DNA of 28,233 nucleotides from Bacillota bacterium. Its GTDB lineage: Bacteria > Bacillota_A > Clostridia > DSM-8532. The stretch is from assembly GCA_023424865.1 (NCBI GenBank), contig JAFADM010000123.1:1-28233 (forward strand), given 5' to 3'. Positions 15,083 through 21,906 of this stretch are shown here, one piece after another. Under the pieces are notes generated by a model. The model worked only from the letters and a program-made list of their open reading frames with translations. It had not been told where the DNA came from and did not search any database. Position numbers and translations under genes: made by a program. How positions within the stretch are numbered: the first letter of the stretch is position 1; each line of letters opens with the position of its first letter.

Positions 15083-15778
15083 CTATTCCCCGGGCGCTTC
15101 CCTATAGGTTTTTAGCAAATCCGCCATATGCTCATCCATTATCCGCTTTGCCTCATCGGCATTTCCGGCCCGTACCGCCTCCAGAACAAGTCCGTGGTAA
15201 TAGAGACCGGCAGTATTTCCTCTTTTGGAAACAATTCTGGAAAAAGCTCCTGCCAGTACATCCTGAATAATGTGAAAGGTTTGCACGATAAGAGGATTCT
15301 GAGTCATGCGGGCCAGCAGCAGGTGAAAGTGAAGGTCGGCTTCTGAAAAGCTCTCTAATTCCTCTTTTACCTGTTCCATGGCTGCATAGGCCTTTTCAAG
15401 CTCCGCCACGCCCTGGCCGTCAGCCTTTATGGCGGCAAGTCCCGCCACATTTCCTTCAAGAAGCCATCGGAATTCCAGTACCTCCATGAGGGCGTTGTCG
15501 CTTAAATAGGCCACCGGAATAAGGGGCTGCATGGATGCGCCGGGAACGGCATTATTAATAAAGGAGCCTTCCCCTGGCCGGGTTTCAATGAGACCCAGGG
15601 CCGTCAGCTTCTGAAGAGCCTGGCGTACGGTGATGCGGCTCACTCCGAATAGAGAGGCAAGCTCATTTTCAGAGGGCATTTTTTCGCCCCGCTTCCATTC
15701 ATTGTTGAGAATTTGCTCCTTTAGCTGCTCAAAAACCTGATCTCCAATGCTTTTTTTGATAATTTTTTTTATTGGCAT
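15083..15778 (-). CDS. GntR/FadR-type transcriptional regulator
   Basis: The 231-residue protein has an N-terminal winged helix (about 10-75: MPSENELASLFGVSRITVRQ, then GLIETRPGEGSFI) and a C-terminal FCD ligand domain (about 95-220). Conserved Asp and His residues of FCD are visible in DLHFHLLLA, in NPLIVQTFHI and in H204-type YYHGLVLEAV. Many FCD regulators sense sugar acids or other carboxylates, which fits the dehydratase and aldolase genes downstream on the same strand. AAGGAG precedes the ATG. A strong sigma-A promoter and a perfect palindrome ACCTGTAATACAGGT (15826-15840) sit just upstream, so it probably represses its own operon. Confidence 0.9.
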   Translation of the reverse strand: MPIKKIIKKSIGDQVFEQLKEQILNNEWKRGEKMPSENELASLFGVSRITVRQALQKLTALGLIETRPGEGSFINNAVPGASMQPLIPVAYLSDNALMEVLEFRWLLEGNVAGLAAIKADGQGVAELEKAYAAMEQVKEELESFSEADLHFHLLLARMTQNPLIVQTFHIIQDVLAGAFSRIVSKRGNTAGLYYHGLVLEAVRAGNADEAKRIMDEHMADLLKTYREAPGE

Positions 15779-15825
15779 GCCTGAATATACTCCTTCTACC
15801 CTTGTTTTTATCCGGATAGATGTCT

Positions 15826-15840
15826 ACCTGTAATACAGGT
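15826..15840. promoter_or_regulatory. palindromic operator for the GntR regulator
   Basis: ACCTGTA-A-TACAGGT is a perfect 15-bp palindrome. It begins about 3 bp downstream of the predicted transcription start of the regulator operon, a typical place for a repressor site, and the half-site GT-AC core is of the GntR/FadR kind. Confidence 0.7.
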
Positions 15841-15849
15841 TCAAATATT

Positions 15850-15878
15850 ATTATGGATTTCCTTGTGGGGACTGTCAA
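15850..15878 (-). promoter_or_regulatory. sigma-A promoter of the gntR-dehydratase-aldolase operon
   Basis: On the minus strand TTGACA (plus 15878-15873) and CATAAT (plus 15855-15850) are 17 bp apart. The -35 is a perfect consensus and the -10 has one mismatch. The predicted start of transcription is near 15843. Confidence 0.75.
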
Positions 15879-15930
15879 TGGGTTAAATTTTAGGGGGATA
15901 AAAATATTAAGTCATAGAAGGGATAAAAGC

Positions 15931-17700
15931 TTATGCAATGATGATGGCATTGCCCTTAACCGCCTTGCAGCGCTTTTTCACGGAAGCGGCGGCCTCCGTC
16001 AGCTCATAGATGGTACGGCTGCCGTTGGAGGAGGGGCTGATGCCTGCAATGGACAGGGTGCAGAGAGGAAAGTTTACAATGTAGCCGTCTCTGTCCCTGG
16101 CTGTTATGTAAGCTTTTTTTAAGGTTTCCTCATCATAGAAGGAGGGCTTGGCCTGTTCGAACTGTTCAATGATTTTGTTGCCTATCTCCCAGGCGACTTC
16201 CCTTTTGGTTACTGCAATAAAATCATCGCCGCCAATATGCCCCACAAAGGAGGGCATGTTCTGAAGGTCGTCAAAGGCATGCTGAATACAGGAGGCCACG
16301 AATTGAATAAACTGATCCCCTTTTAGTACGCCATAGGTATCGTTGTATATTTTGAAATAATCAATATCGATATAAAGGATAATTTCCTTGTCCGTGGGAT
16401 GATCCATGAGCTGGGCCAGGCGCTTTTGTATGGTGGCGTTCCCCGGAAGGCTGGTGAGGGGGTTGAGCTGCTTGGCGGTTTCTATTTTTAGTTCGGACAC
16501 CTTTTCCAAAATATCACGAATGGTCAGAGTACCGTAGTATTCACCATTTCGGGTAACTAAAATAGAATTATATATCTTTTCCATGCTGCGCTCCACCGCA
16601 ATGGCGGATACCACGTCAATGTCCGTGTAATAGTCCACCACCAGAGGATCCTTGTCCATAATAAGTGTAACGCTTCGTTTGGTGTATAAGGAATAACCGT
16701 ACTGGGAGGCCAGCCTGGCATAAAAGCTTATACGGGACAAAAGCCCGGCAACCCGGCTGCCGTCCAGGACGGCGATTCCGTAAAGCTCATCGCTGCTCCT
16801 GAAAATTTGATCCGCCAGCTGGCATTTATCGTGGATGGAGAGGGTTTCTCCCGGCAGGGCGATATTGCCGATGCTGAAATAGGCATGGCTGTTGTCATAG
16901 CGCTTATGATTATTGAAGGTCTCAAGCACGGCGAGCGCGGGCTCGTTTATCCGGGGAAGCTCCTGTGCCGGACGGGCAAGAAAATAACCCTGCCCGTAAT
17001 GGACGCCGATTTCAAGCAGTGCGGTAAGCTCGTCCACATTTTCAATGCCTTCGGCGATAAGAGCAACGTTGCAGTCATCGGCAAACTTTTGCATGGCGCT
17101 GATTAAAGCGCTTTTGAGCTTGCTTTTATTGATGTTTCGAACCAGGTTCATATCAAGCTTGATATACCTTGGCTGAAGCTCGGCGATGAGGTTCAGTCCG
17201 GAATAACCCGAGCCCGCGTCGTCAATGGCAATACTGTAATTCTGGCTTTTGTAATGGTTGACGGCGGCGGTAAATAAATCCCCGTTATTGATATAGCTTC
17301 TTTCCGTAATCTCCAGAACAAGCTTGGAGGGACCGATGCCATACTGGCGTAAAAACTCCAGAGTAAAGCCGCTTTTAAATTTTTCGTCGTTGATGACGTG
17401 GGGATCCACATTAAGAAAGAGATAGGAATCCAGCCGGTACCGGGAATAGTTCATAAGAGCTTTGTTTCGGCAGGCCAGCTCCAGATCCCACAGTCGATTG
17501 TAGTTCCTGGCTGCCTCGAATAACTCCTGGGGCCCTTTAAAAAGAGGGCTTTGGCAGCGGGAAAGGGCTTCATAGCCCAGAATGGCCCCTGTCCTTAAGT
17601 TAACAATGGGCTGGAATACCGTATAAATATCATCCTCACGGATAATACGCTCCAGCTCCTCATGCTCTTCCTGGCTGTATTCAAAGGATGCAGATACCAT
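15931..17700 (-). CDS. EAL-CBS-GGDEF cyclic-di-GMP signalling protein
   Basis: The 589-residue cytosolic protein has three parts. An EAL domain (about 24-255) has all main active-site motifs: EAL at 44-46, LVLEITER, IDDAGSGYSGL, KLDMNLV and AEGIE. It should cleave cyclic-di-GMP. Two CBS repeats (about 280-415) could bind a nucleotide and control output. The C-terminal GGDEF domain (about 425-585) carries GGDDF at 490-494; the second acidic residue is Asp instead of Glu and no RxxD inhibitory site precedes it. So cyclase activity is uncertain. No membrane segment or signal peptide is present. GAGG lies before the ATG. The gene is alone, with no obvious link to the cobalamin genes that follow on the same strand. 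Confidence 0.9.
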   Translation of the reverse strand: MVSASFEYSQEEHEELERIIREDDIYTVFQPIVNLRTGAILGYEALSRCQSPLFKGPQELFEAARNYNRLWDLELACRNKALMNYSRYRLDSYLFLNVDPHVINDEKFKSGFTLEFLRQYGIGPSKLVLEITERSYINNGDLFTAAVNHYKSQNYSIAIDDAGSGYSGLNLIAELQPRYIKLDMNLVRNINKSKLKSALISAMQKFADDCNVALIAEGIENVDELTALLEIGVHYGQGYFLARPAQELPRINEPALAVLETFNNHKRYDNSHAYFSIGNIALPGETLSIHDKCQLADQIFRSSDELYGIAVLDGSRVAGLLSRISFYARLASQYGYSLYTKRSVTLIMDKDPLVVDYYTDIDVVSAIAVERSMEKIYNSILVTRNGEYYGTLTIRDILEKVSELKIETAKQLNPLTSLPGNATIQKRLAQLMDHPTDKEIILYIDIDYFKIYNDTYGVLKGDQFIQFVASCIQHAFDDLQNMPSFVGHIGGDDFIAVTKREVAWEIGNKIIEQFEQAKPSFYDEETLKKAYITARDRDGYIVNFPLCTLSIAGISPSSNGSRTIYELTEAAASVKKRCKAVKGNAIIIA

Positions 17701-17855
17701 GCGCTTGCCTCGTATTCCCTAATTGTAAAGGCTGTAATAATAATCCATCTGACGGCTTCTATTATATAGGAGGGATACCAATGATGCTATCAGCCATAGC
17801 CCAAATCACTGTTAAATTCCTGTTAAATAAAGGAATCAGCTGCTGCACGATGGGT

Positions 17856-18131
17856 TCAAAGAGGGTTTCGTTTTTTTGCCAGCTCGGCGATCTCATTGAA
17901 CCTTCCGATGATATAGGCGTAATTATCCCTTTTATGGGGTATAAGGCAAGGGGTGCAGTTCTTGATACCTTTTTCGGTATAGGTGAAATGGCCTCCACAG
18001 CTTTCTCCCAGAGCATAAAGGGGACAATAGCAGAAAAGGCAGTTAAAATTGTCCGGATCATCGGTTTTATGACAGGGGAAATACTCGCATTCCTTATGGC
18101 TAAAAAAGCTGTAAGCCCGTTTTTTCTCCAT
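17856..18131 (-). CDS. cysteine-rich small domain protein (zf-like, cobalamin-linked)
   Basis: The 91-residue protein has eight Cys in a fixed pattern: C15, C20, the triad C31-x-x-C34-x-C36, C45, and C59-x-x-C62. This matches the Cys-rich small domain family (PF04071 type), thought to bind metal and often encoded with cobalamin and cobalt-uptake genes. It is the last gene of the cbiMNQO operon: its ATG is 3 nt past the end of cbiO. AAAGG precedes the ATG by 10 nt. A role in cobalt handling or as a small redox or metal adapter is inferred from position only. Confidence 0.8.
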   Translation of the reverse strand: MEKKRAYSFFSHKECEYFPCHKTDDPDNFNCLFCYCPLYALGESCGGHFTYTEKGIKNCTPCLIPHKRDNYAYIIGRFNEIAELAKKRNPL

Positions 18132-18134
18132 TCT

Positions 18135-18998
18135 TCAAAGACCTTTCTGTTGCCGTGGCTTCATATGCCCGGTTATGTATTCCAGCAGCTGACTGCCGGA
18201 GCGGGGGACGGGAAGTCCGGCAGGAAGCAGGCCTTTATCGCAAAGGGCAAGAAAAAGGGACAGAACCGCCGGTTTTTCAAGGTTGCTCTTAATAAGCAAG
18301 GCTTCATCCTTTAATATATCACAGGGTGCGCCTTTGGCAAGTACCCTGCCCTTGTCAAAAAGGACGATGGAATCCGCCCAGGTAAGGGCTCTGTCCACAT
18401 CATGGGTAGAAAGGATGACCGTAATGCCTTTGAGGCTGAGAGAATCGATGACATGGTCCACCAGACGGGCGTTGTGAGGATCCAGGGCCGCAGAGGGCTC
18501 GTCCAGGAGGATGATATCGGGCTCCATCACAAGTACGTCGGCAATGGCAATAAGCTTTTTCTGCCCGCCGCTTAAAAGATGAACGGGCTTATCGGCAAGA
18601 GCAGTCAGCTTCAGCTCATCCATCACTGTTTCTACCCTCCGGCGCACCTCCTTTTCCGGAAGGCCCAGGTTTAAAGCGCCAAAGGCGATTTCGCCGTAAA
18701 CATCGGCGCTGAAAAGCTGATTGTCCGGATCCTGAAAAACGATGCCCACCCTGCTTCTCAGTGCCAGAAGCGCTTTTGAGGAGTAACGGTAGGGTTCGCC
18801 GTCCAGATAAAGGGCTCCGCTTTTAGGGCGGTTAACTCCGTTGAGGCACAGAAAAAAGGTTGACTTTCCGGAGCCGTTAGCGCCCATAACAGCCAATTTT
18901 TCACCTCGACCGACGCTTAATTCTATGCCGTTAAGAGCCGGCGTTTTGTCCTCGTATTCAAAATGTACGGCCTCAGCCCTTAAAATACAATCATTCAT
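18135..18998 (-). CDS. cbiO: cobalt ECF transporter ATPase CbiO
   Basis: CbiO is the ATP-hydrolysing subunit of the cobalt energy-coupling-factor transporter CbiMNQO. The 287-residue protein has Walker A GANGSGKST (39-47), the Q-loop Gln (Q89) in VFQDPDNQ, signature LLSGGQKK (141-148), Walker B IILLDEP (162-168), and an H-loop STHD. No membrane segments are present; it docks on CbiQ from the cytosol. Its start codon shares one base with the cbiQ stop codon, so the two are translationally coupled. The neighbouring cbiM, cbiN and cbiQ, together with a cobalamin riboswitch at the operon head, identify cobalt rather than nickel as the substrate. Confidence 0.95.
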   Translation of the reverse strand: MNDCILRAEAVHFEYEDKTPALNGIELSVGRGEKLAVMGANGSGKSTFFLCLNGVNRPKSGALYLDGEPYRYSSKALLALRSRVGIVFQDPDNQLFSADVYGEIAFGALNLGLPEKEVRRRVETVMDELKLTALADKPVHLLSGGQKKLIAIADVLVMEPDIILLDEPSAALDPHNARLVDHVIDSLSLKGITVILSTHDVDRALTWADSIVLFDKGRVLAKGAPCDILKDEALLIKSNLEKPAVLSLFLALCDKGLLPAGLPVPRSGSQLLEYITGHMKPRQQKGL

Positions 18999-19780
18999 TA
19001 CAAGCCTCCGTAGATCTTACTCATTGCCCCTAATCCTATAAGAAGGGCTAAAAACAGCAGGATACTCAGCTTCTCAGCCCATGTGGCAGGGAAGGCCCTT
19101 TGCAGCACCCGGATAGAGCCGTCATAGCAGCGGGACTCCATTGCGGTGTACAGCAGGGAGGACTTGAACAACGCCCTTTGGAGCAATACCGCGAAAAGCA
19201 GGGCGGTTGCCTTAAGGGAGGTTTTAAAGTCCCTGTTGCCCAGCCGGCACTTTTGTGAAATGGCTATGGAATGACCGGTTTCCAGCAAAACAAAAATAAA
19301 CCGGTAAATCAAAAACATCAGCTCTGTCAGGATAACGGGACAGCGTAAACGGCGAAGCACCTCAAGAATATCCACCACAGGGGTGGTAAGCGTTAAAAAA
19401 TAGAGGCAGGAGGTGGCCGAAAGCGCGGTCAGAAGGAGCCTGCCGCCATAGGAAAGGGAGGCCCGGTCTACAGCCAGATAAAACCCGCCAAGCTTCAGAG
19501 ATAGAAGGGGCGAAGGCATGTCTGTCACGTGAAAGATTATCGCTACAGTGCTGAGAGCCAGAAAAGACAGGGGAACAGCCAACAGCGCAAGATAGCGGCG
19601 AAAAGCCACCCCGCCGCGGAATACGGCGAGGAAGCTCATTGCAGCGAGAACAAAAAGGGATAGTATAAAGGATTGGGCCCACACACAAATCAAAAGAGAG
19701 CCTGTCGCCAGGAGCATTTTAAGCGCCGGACTTTTATGCCTCAATTTGGAGGAATAAGCAAGCTTATCAACGAGAATCAT
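18998..19780 (-). CDS. cbiQ: cobalt ECF transporter transmembrane protein CbiQ
   Basis: CbiQ is the membrane coupling (T) subunit that connects CbiM to the CbiO ATPases. The 260-residue protein has several hydrophobic helices, among them about 21-55, 63-82 and the last at about 238-255. Its cytosolic coupling helices carry the conserved motifs in ISQKCRLGNRD and AMESRCYDGS; the second is a variant of the usual A-x-x-A-R-G. The start overlaps the end of cbiN by 4 nt (ATGA) and its stop overlaps the cbiO start by 1 nt. The operon order is M-N-Q-O, as in many cobalt systems. Confidence 0.93.
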   Translation of the reverse strand: MILVDKLAYSSKLRHKSPALKMLLATGSLLICVWAQSFILSLFVLAAMSFLAVFRGGVAFRRYLALLAVPLSFLALSTVAIIFHVTDMPSPLLSLKLGGFYLAVDRASLSYGGRLLLTALSATSCLYFLTLTTPVVDILEVLRRLRCPVILTELMFLIYRFIFVLLETGHSIAISQKCRLGNRDFKTSLKATALLFAVLLQRALFKSSLLYTAMESRCYDGSIRVLQRAFPATWAEKLSILLFLALLIGLGAMSKIYGGL

Positions 19781-20082
19781 TGAGTTGCTTCTCCAGAACT
19801 TGCATATTTCTTTCTGGATACCAGATAGCCGAAGCCATAGCCCAGTACGCCTGCGCCTAAGCCTGCCTGAAGACAGAAGAGGAGGCTTTCCGTTTCTCCC
19901 CCCGGAAGCTCAATAATGCTTTGGGCCCAGGGTTCGTAATCCGGAGTGATTTCAGCAATAGCCTCTTCGGCCAGGCCGTCGGCGCCGCCAAATTCGGAAT
20001 CGCGGATAAGCACCAGCGGGATAACGGCAATTAATACACATAACAGTAAAAGTATCAGTACGGTTTTCACATTGCTTTTCAT
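19777..20082 (-). CDS. cbiN: cobalt transport protein CbiN
   Basis: CbiN is a small protein that interacts with CbiM and is needed for cobalt loading. At 101 residues it has the family layout: an N-terminal membrane helix (about 7-26), an extracellular stretch with FGGADGLAEEAI and EITPDYEPWAQ, and a second membrane helix (about 68-88) ending in a basic tail. I chose the ATG at 20082 because GGAGG lies about 9 nt before it; a longer reading frame starts inside cbiM and would add 25 unrelated residues. The start is 4 nt after the cbiM stop. Presence of CbiN separates this system from NikMNQO types. Confidence 0.93.
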   Translation of the reverse strand: MKSNVKTVLILLLLCVLIAVIPLVLIRDSEFGGADGLAEEAIAEITPDYEPWAQSIIELPGGETESLLFCLQAGLGAGVLGYGFGYLVSRKKYASSGEATQ

Positions 20083-20086
20083 AAGC

Positions 20087-20827
20087 TTATGCCTCCTCGC
20101 AATAGCCAAGCTCCGAAAGCTCAGGCTTTGCATAATTTTCAAGCCCCATGACAACAATGACTGTCAAAAGGCCTTCCACAATGGCCAGGGGAATTTGTGT
20201 AAGGGCAAAGATGCCTGCAAACTTAGCCAGCGCGTTCCAAATACTGCCGTCGTTATGGGCAAGGGCCAGCTGGAAGCTTGTTACGCAATAGGTGAACAGG
20301 TTGCCTAAAGCCGCGCCCAGAAAAATAGCCGCCTTTTTATTGAGCCTGAGCTTAAGTGAAAGACGGTAGATTCCGAATGTCAGAAACGGCCCTGCAATAG
20401 CCATGGAAAAGGTGTTGGCGCCTAAAGTGGTAAGGCCGCCATGGGCCAGCAGAATGGCCTGGAAAAGCAGCACCACAATTCCTAAAACACTCATGGCGCT
20501 GGGCCCGAACAGTATGGCCCCCAGTCCCGTCCCGGTGGGGTGTGAGCTGCTTCCCGTAACAGAAGGGATCTTAAGGGCGGAAAGCACAAAGGTGTAAGCG
20601 CCTGCCATGGCCAGAATAAGCAGTGTTTTCCTGTTTCGGGATACGGTTTTTTTAATCGAGAGTATGCCCAGTGTGAGAAAGGGGATGCAAAGCGCGCCCC
20701 AGGCTACGCTGTGACCCAGAGGGAGATAGCCTTCCATTATGTGCATGGCGCTTGAGGTGGGTGCGTAGACCAGCATAAGCGACACGATAATGGCTGCTCC
20801 CATTAAGTATTTTTGTTTCCTTGACAT
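20087..20827 (-). CDS. cbiM: cobalt ECF transporter substrate-binding membrane protein CbiM
   Basis: CbiM binds cobalt in the membrane. The 246-residue protein starts with a basic-hydrophobic stretch like a signal peptide that ends APTSSA at about residue 27, right before MHIMEGYLP. In the CbiM/NikM family the free Met-His N-terminus helps form the metal site, so cleavage after A27 would expose H29 for cobalt. Another conserved His lies in [10 protein letters not shown]. Six or seven membrane helices follow. AAGGAGG precedes the ATG. It is the first gene of cbiMNQO and lies under a cobalamin riboswitch (21125-21282) and a leader terminator (20914-20951), so expression should fall when cobalamin is plentiful. 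Confidence 0.94.
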   Translation of the reverse strand: MSRKQKYLMGAAIIVSLMLVYAPTSSAMHIMEGYLPLGHSVAWGALCIPFLTLGILSIKKTVSRNRKTLLILAMAGAYTFVLSALKIPSVTGSSSHPTGTGLGAILFGPSAMSVLGIVVLLFQAILLAHGGLTTLGANTFSMAIAGPFLTFGIYRLSLKLRLNKKAAIFLGAALGNLFTYCVTSFQLALAHNDGSIWNALAKFAGIFALTQIPLAIVEGLLTVIVVMGLENYAKPELSELGYCEEA

Positions 20828-20913
20828 GTGTTTATCCTCCTTGGGCGTTAATACGCCTAAATTATGGACTTGCCTGTGGCGTGCAGGGGGAGCCTGCTAT
20901 AAAAGACGGCTTT

Positions 20914-20951
20914 AAAAAACAAAAAACCACCCCTGCATACGACAGAGACGG
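20914..20951 (-). terminator. intrinsic terminator in the cbiMNQO leader
   Basis: On the minus strand CCGTCTCTG (plus 20951-20943) pairs with CAGGGGTGG (plus 20935-20927), nine pairs including wobbles, with a 7-nt loop, followed by TTTTTTGTTTTTT. It lies between the cobalamin riboswitch and cbiM and is the likely expression platform. Confidence 0.7.
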
Positions 20952-21124
20952 CAATAAACCATTATTCAATCAAATCCATCTTAAAACCAAAAGAGAGGTG
21001 TAAATTCATCGTGGTCCTTATTGCAAATGAATGAGACCCACTTATGAGAACAACTTCTTCTAATTACGGATTGCTTATGGAACCTGCACGTTCTGTCGCT
21101 CGCAGAACTAAACTGCTCTAATCA

Positions 21125-21282
21125 TTCAAGCAGGTCTTCCGGCTCAAGCTTCATCGGTGCATCCGCCTTCCCGGTTTCCCAGTGGCTTGATAGATGCACC
21201 TCAACTTTTACGGCGGCGGGACCGCGCGGGATTTTCACCCGGCTTCCCTTTTAATCCCCTTAGTGACTAAGGAGAACTTGAA
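21125..21282 (-). ncRNA. cobalamin riboswitch controlling cbiMNQO
   Basis: Read on the minus strand, the region has the cobalamin aptamer elements in order: P1 5' side TTCAAG, the GGGAAGCCGGGTGAAAATCC block, the GGTCCCGCCGCC segment, the paired GGTGCATC / GATGCACC arm, and the B12-box GAGCCGGAAGACCTGC, with CTTGAA closing P1 (plus 21125-21130 with 21277-21282). A sigma-A promoter lies about 40 nt upstream and an intrinsic terminator lies before cbiM. Bound cobalamin should favour termination. Confidence 0.93.
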
Positions 21283-21328
21283 GATACGTATTATTCAGTT
21301 GTAGCTAAGTGGAATCCACCTGTTACCC

Positions 21329-21357
21329 ATTCTAGTTCAGTCAAAATTCATTGTCAA
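21329..21357 (-). promoter_or_regulatory. sigma-A promoter of the cbiMNQO operon
   Basis: On the minus strand TTGACA (plus 21357-21352) and TAGAAT (plus 21334-21329) are 17 bp apart. It is a near-consensus promoter placing transcription start close to 21322, about 40 nt before the riboswitch aptamer. Confidence 0.75.
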
Positions 21358-21463
21358 TATTGTTATAATCAAAATCTTCCATGTCTTCCATAAAGTTAGA
21401 AACGACTTACTTCGTGGAACCCATGCCCTTCAAGTTCCGGATTAAAGCGCTGCTCATGTCCGG

Positions 21464-21492
21464 TTGCTTAGCACTGCACGCTATGATATACT
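21464..21492 (+). promoter_or_regulatory. promoter of the cbiD operon (extended -10)
   Basis: TTGCTT (21464-21469) and TATACT (21487-21492) are 17 bp apart, and TGa directly precedes the -10, giving an extended -10 box that makes up for the weak -35. Transcription would start near 21500, just before P1 of the plus-strand riboswitch. Confidence 0.6.
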
Positions 21493-21512
21493 GGACGAAA
21501 TTAATAGCAACG

Positions 21513-21687
21513 CTGTACGGTGATGAGCGCAAGCTCATAAGAACCATTGTTCTTAAGGGAAGCAGGTGAAAATCCTGCGCAACAGCCATTACTGTTATGG
21601 AGGACGAGAAAGCAAAAGCCATTGGACGTAAATATCCGAGAAGGCGCTTTCAAGGATGATTCCAAAGTCAGGAGACCTGCCGTACAG
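21513..21687 (+). ncRNA. cobalamin riboswitch controlling the cbiD operon
   Basis: P1 is an exact 8-bp pair, CTGTACGG (21513-21520) with CCGTACAG (21680-21687). Inside it lie the conserved AAGGGAAGCAGGTGAAAATC block with CCTGCGCAACAGCC after it, a middle arm, and the B12-box AGTCAGGAGACCTGCC. This is a complete cobalamin aptamer. An intrinsic terminator at 21777-21807 precedes cbiD. Some short reading frames overlap this RNA but have no protein character. Confidence 0.94.
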
Positions 21688-21776
21688 AAGAGTGATTACG
21701 ATGCCTGGGCAATTGAGGCGTTCGTAGGCTGGTATCCTGATATTCCCATATCCTGTGATATGTCGGCTTTTTGTAC

Positions 21777-21807
21777 GTCTATGCATCCAATTGCATGGGC
21801 GTTTTTT
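21777..21807 (+). terminator. intrinsic terminator in the cbiD leader
   Basis: GTCTATGCA (21777-21785) pairs with TGCATGGGC (21792-21800), nine pairs with wobbles and a 6-nt loop, followed by GTTTTTTGTTTTTG. A smaller hairpin CATATC-CTGT-GATATG (21747-21762) just before it, followed by a short T-run, may be part of the switching structure. This is the likely expression platform of the plus-strand riboswitch. Confidence 0.75.
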
Positions 21808-21810
21808 GTT

Positions 21811-21873
21811 TTTGTAGCCATTTGCATAAGCAAACCTGGCTAAAAGGGAGGGGGCTATGCCCCTGAGCGTTTG
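21811..21873 (+). repeat. dispersed two-hairpin repeat, copy 3
   Basis: The element begins directly after the leader terminator and ends about 33 nt before the cbiD start. It folds as AGCC / GGCT (outer stem), TTTGC-ATAA-GCAAA (inner stem), and a GGGGC-TAT-GCCCC hairpin. It shares the same layout and much of the sequence with the copies at 613 and 9409. Confidence 0.75.
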
Positions 21874-21906
21874 ATTCTCCCAGTCTTGAAAAAGGGCGTG
21901 GTTTGA

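Noticed and set aside
17688..18314. 208-codon plus-strand open frame over the Cys-rich small protein gene
   Set aside because: The minus-strand gene has the eight-Cys pattern and lies in a coupled operon; the plus frame has no such support.
20821..21003. Short open frame in the cbiMNQO leader
   Set aside because: It overlaps the leader terminator and the cbiM ribosome-binding site and shows no protein character.
21381..21843. Open frames overlapping the plus-strand cobalamin riboswitch and its promoter
   Set aside because: The region is a clear cobalamin aptamer with promoter and terminator; the frames are incidental.
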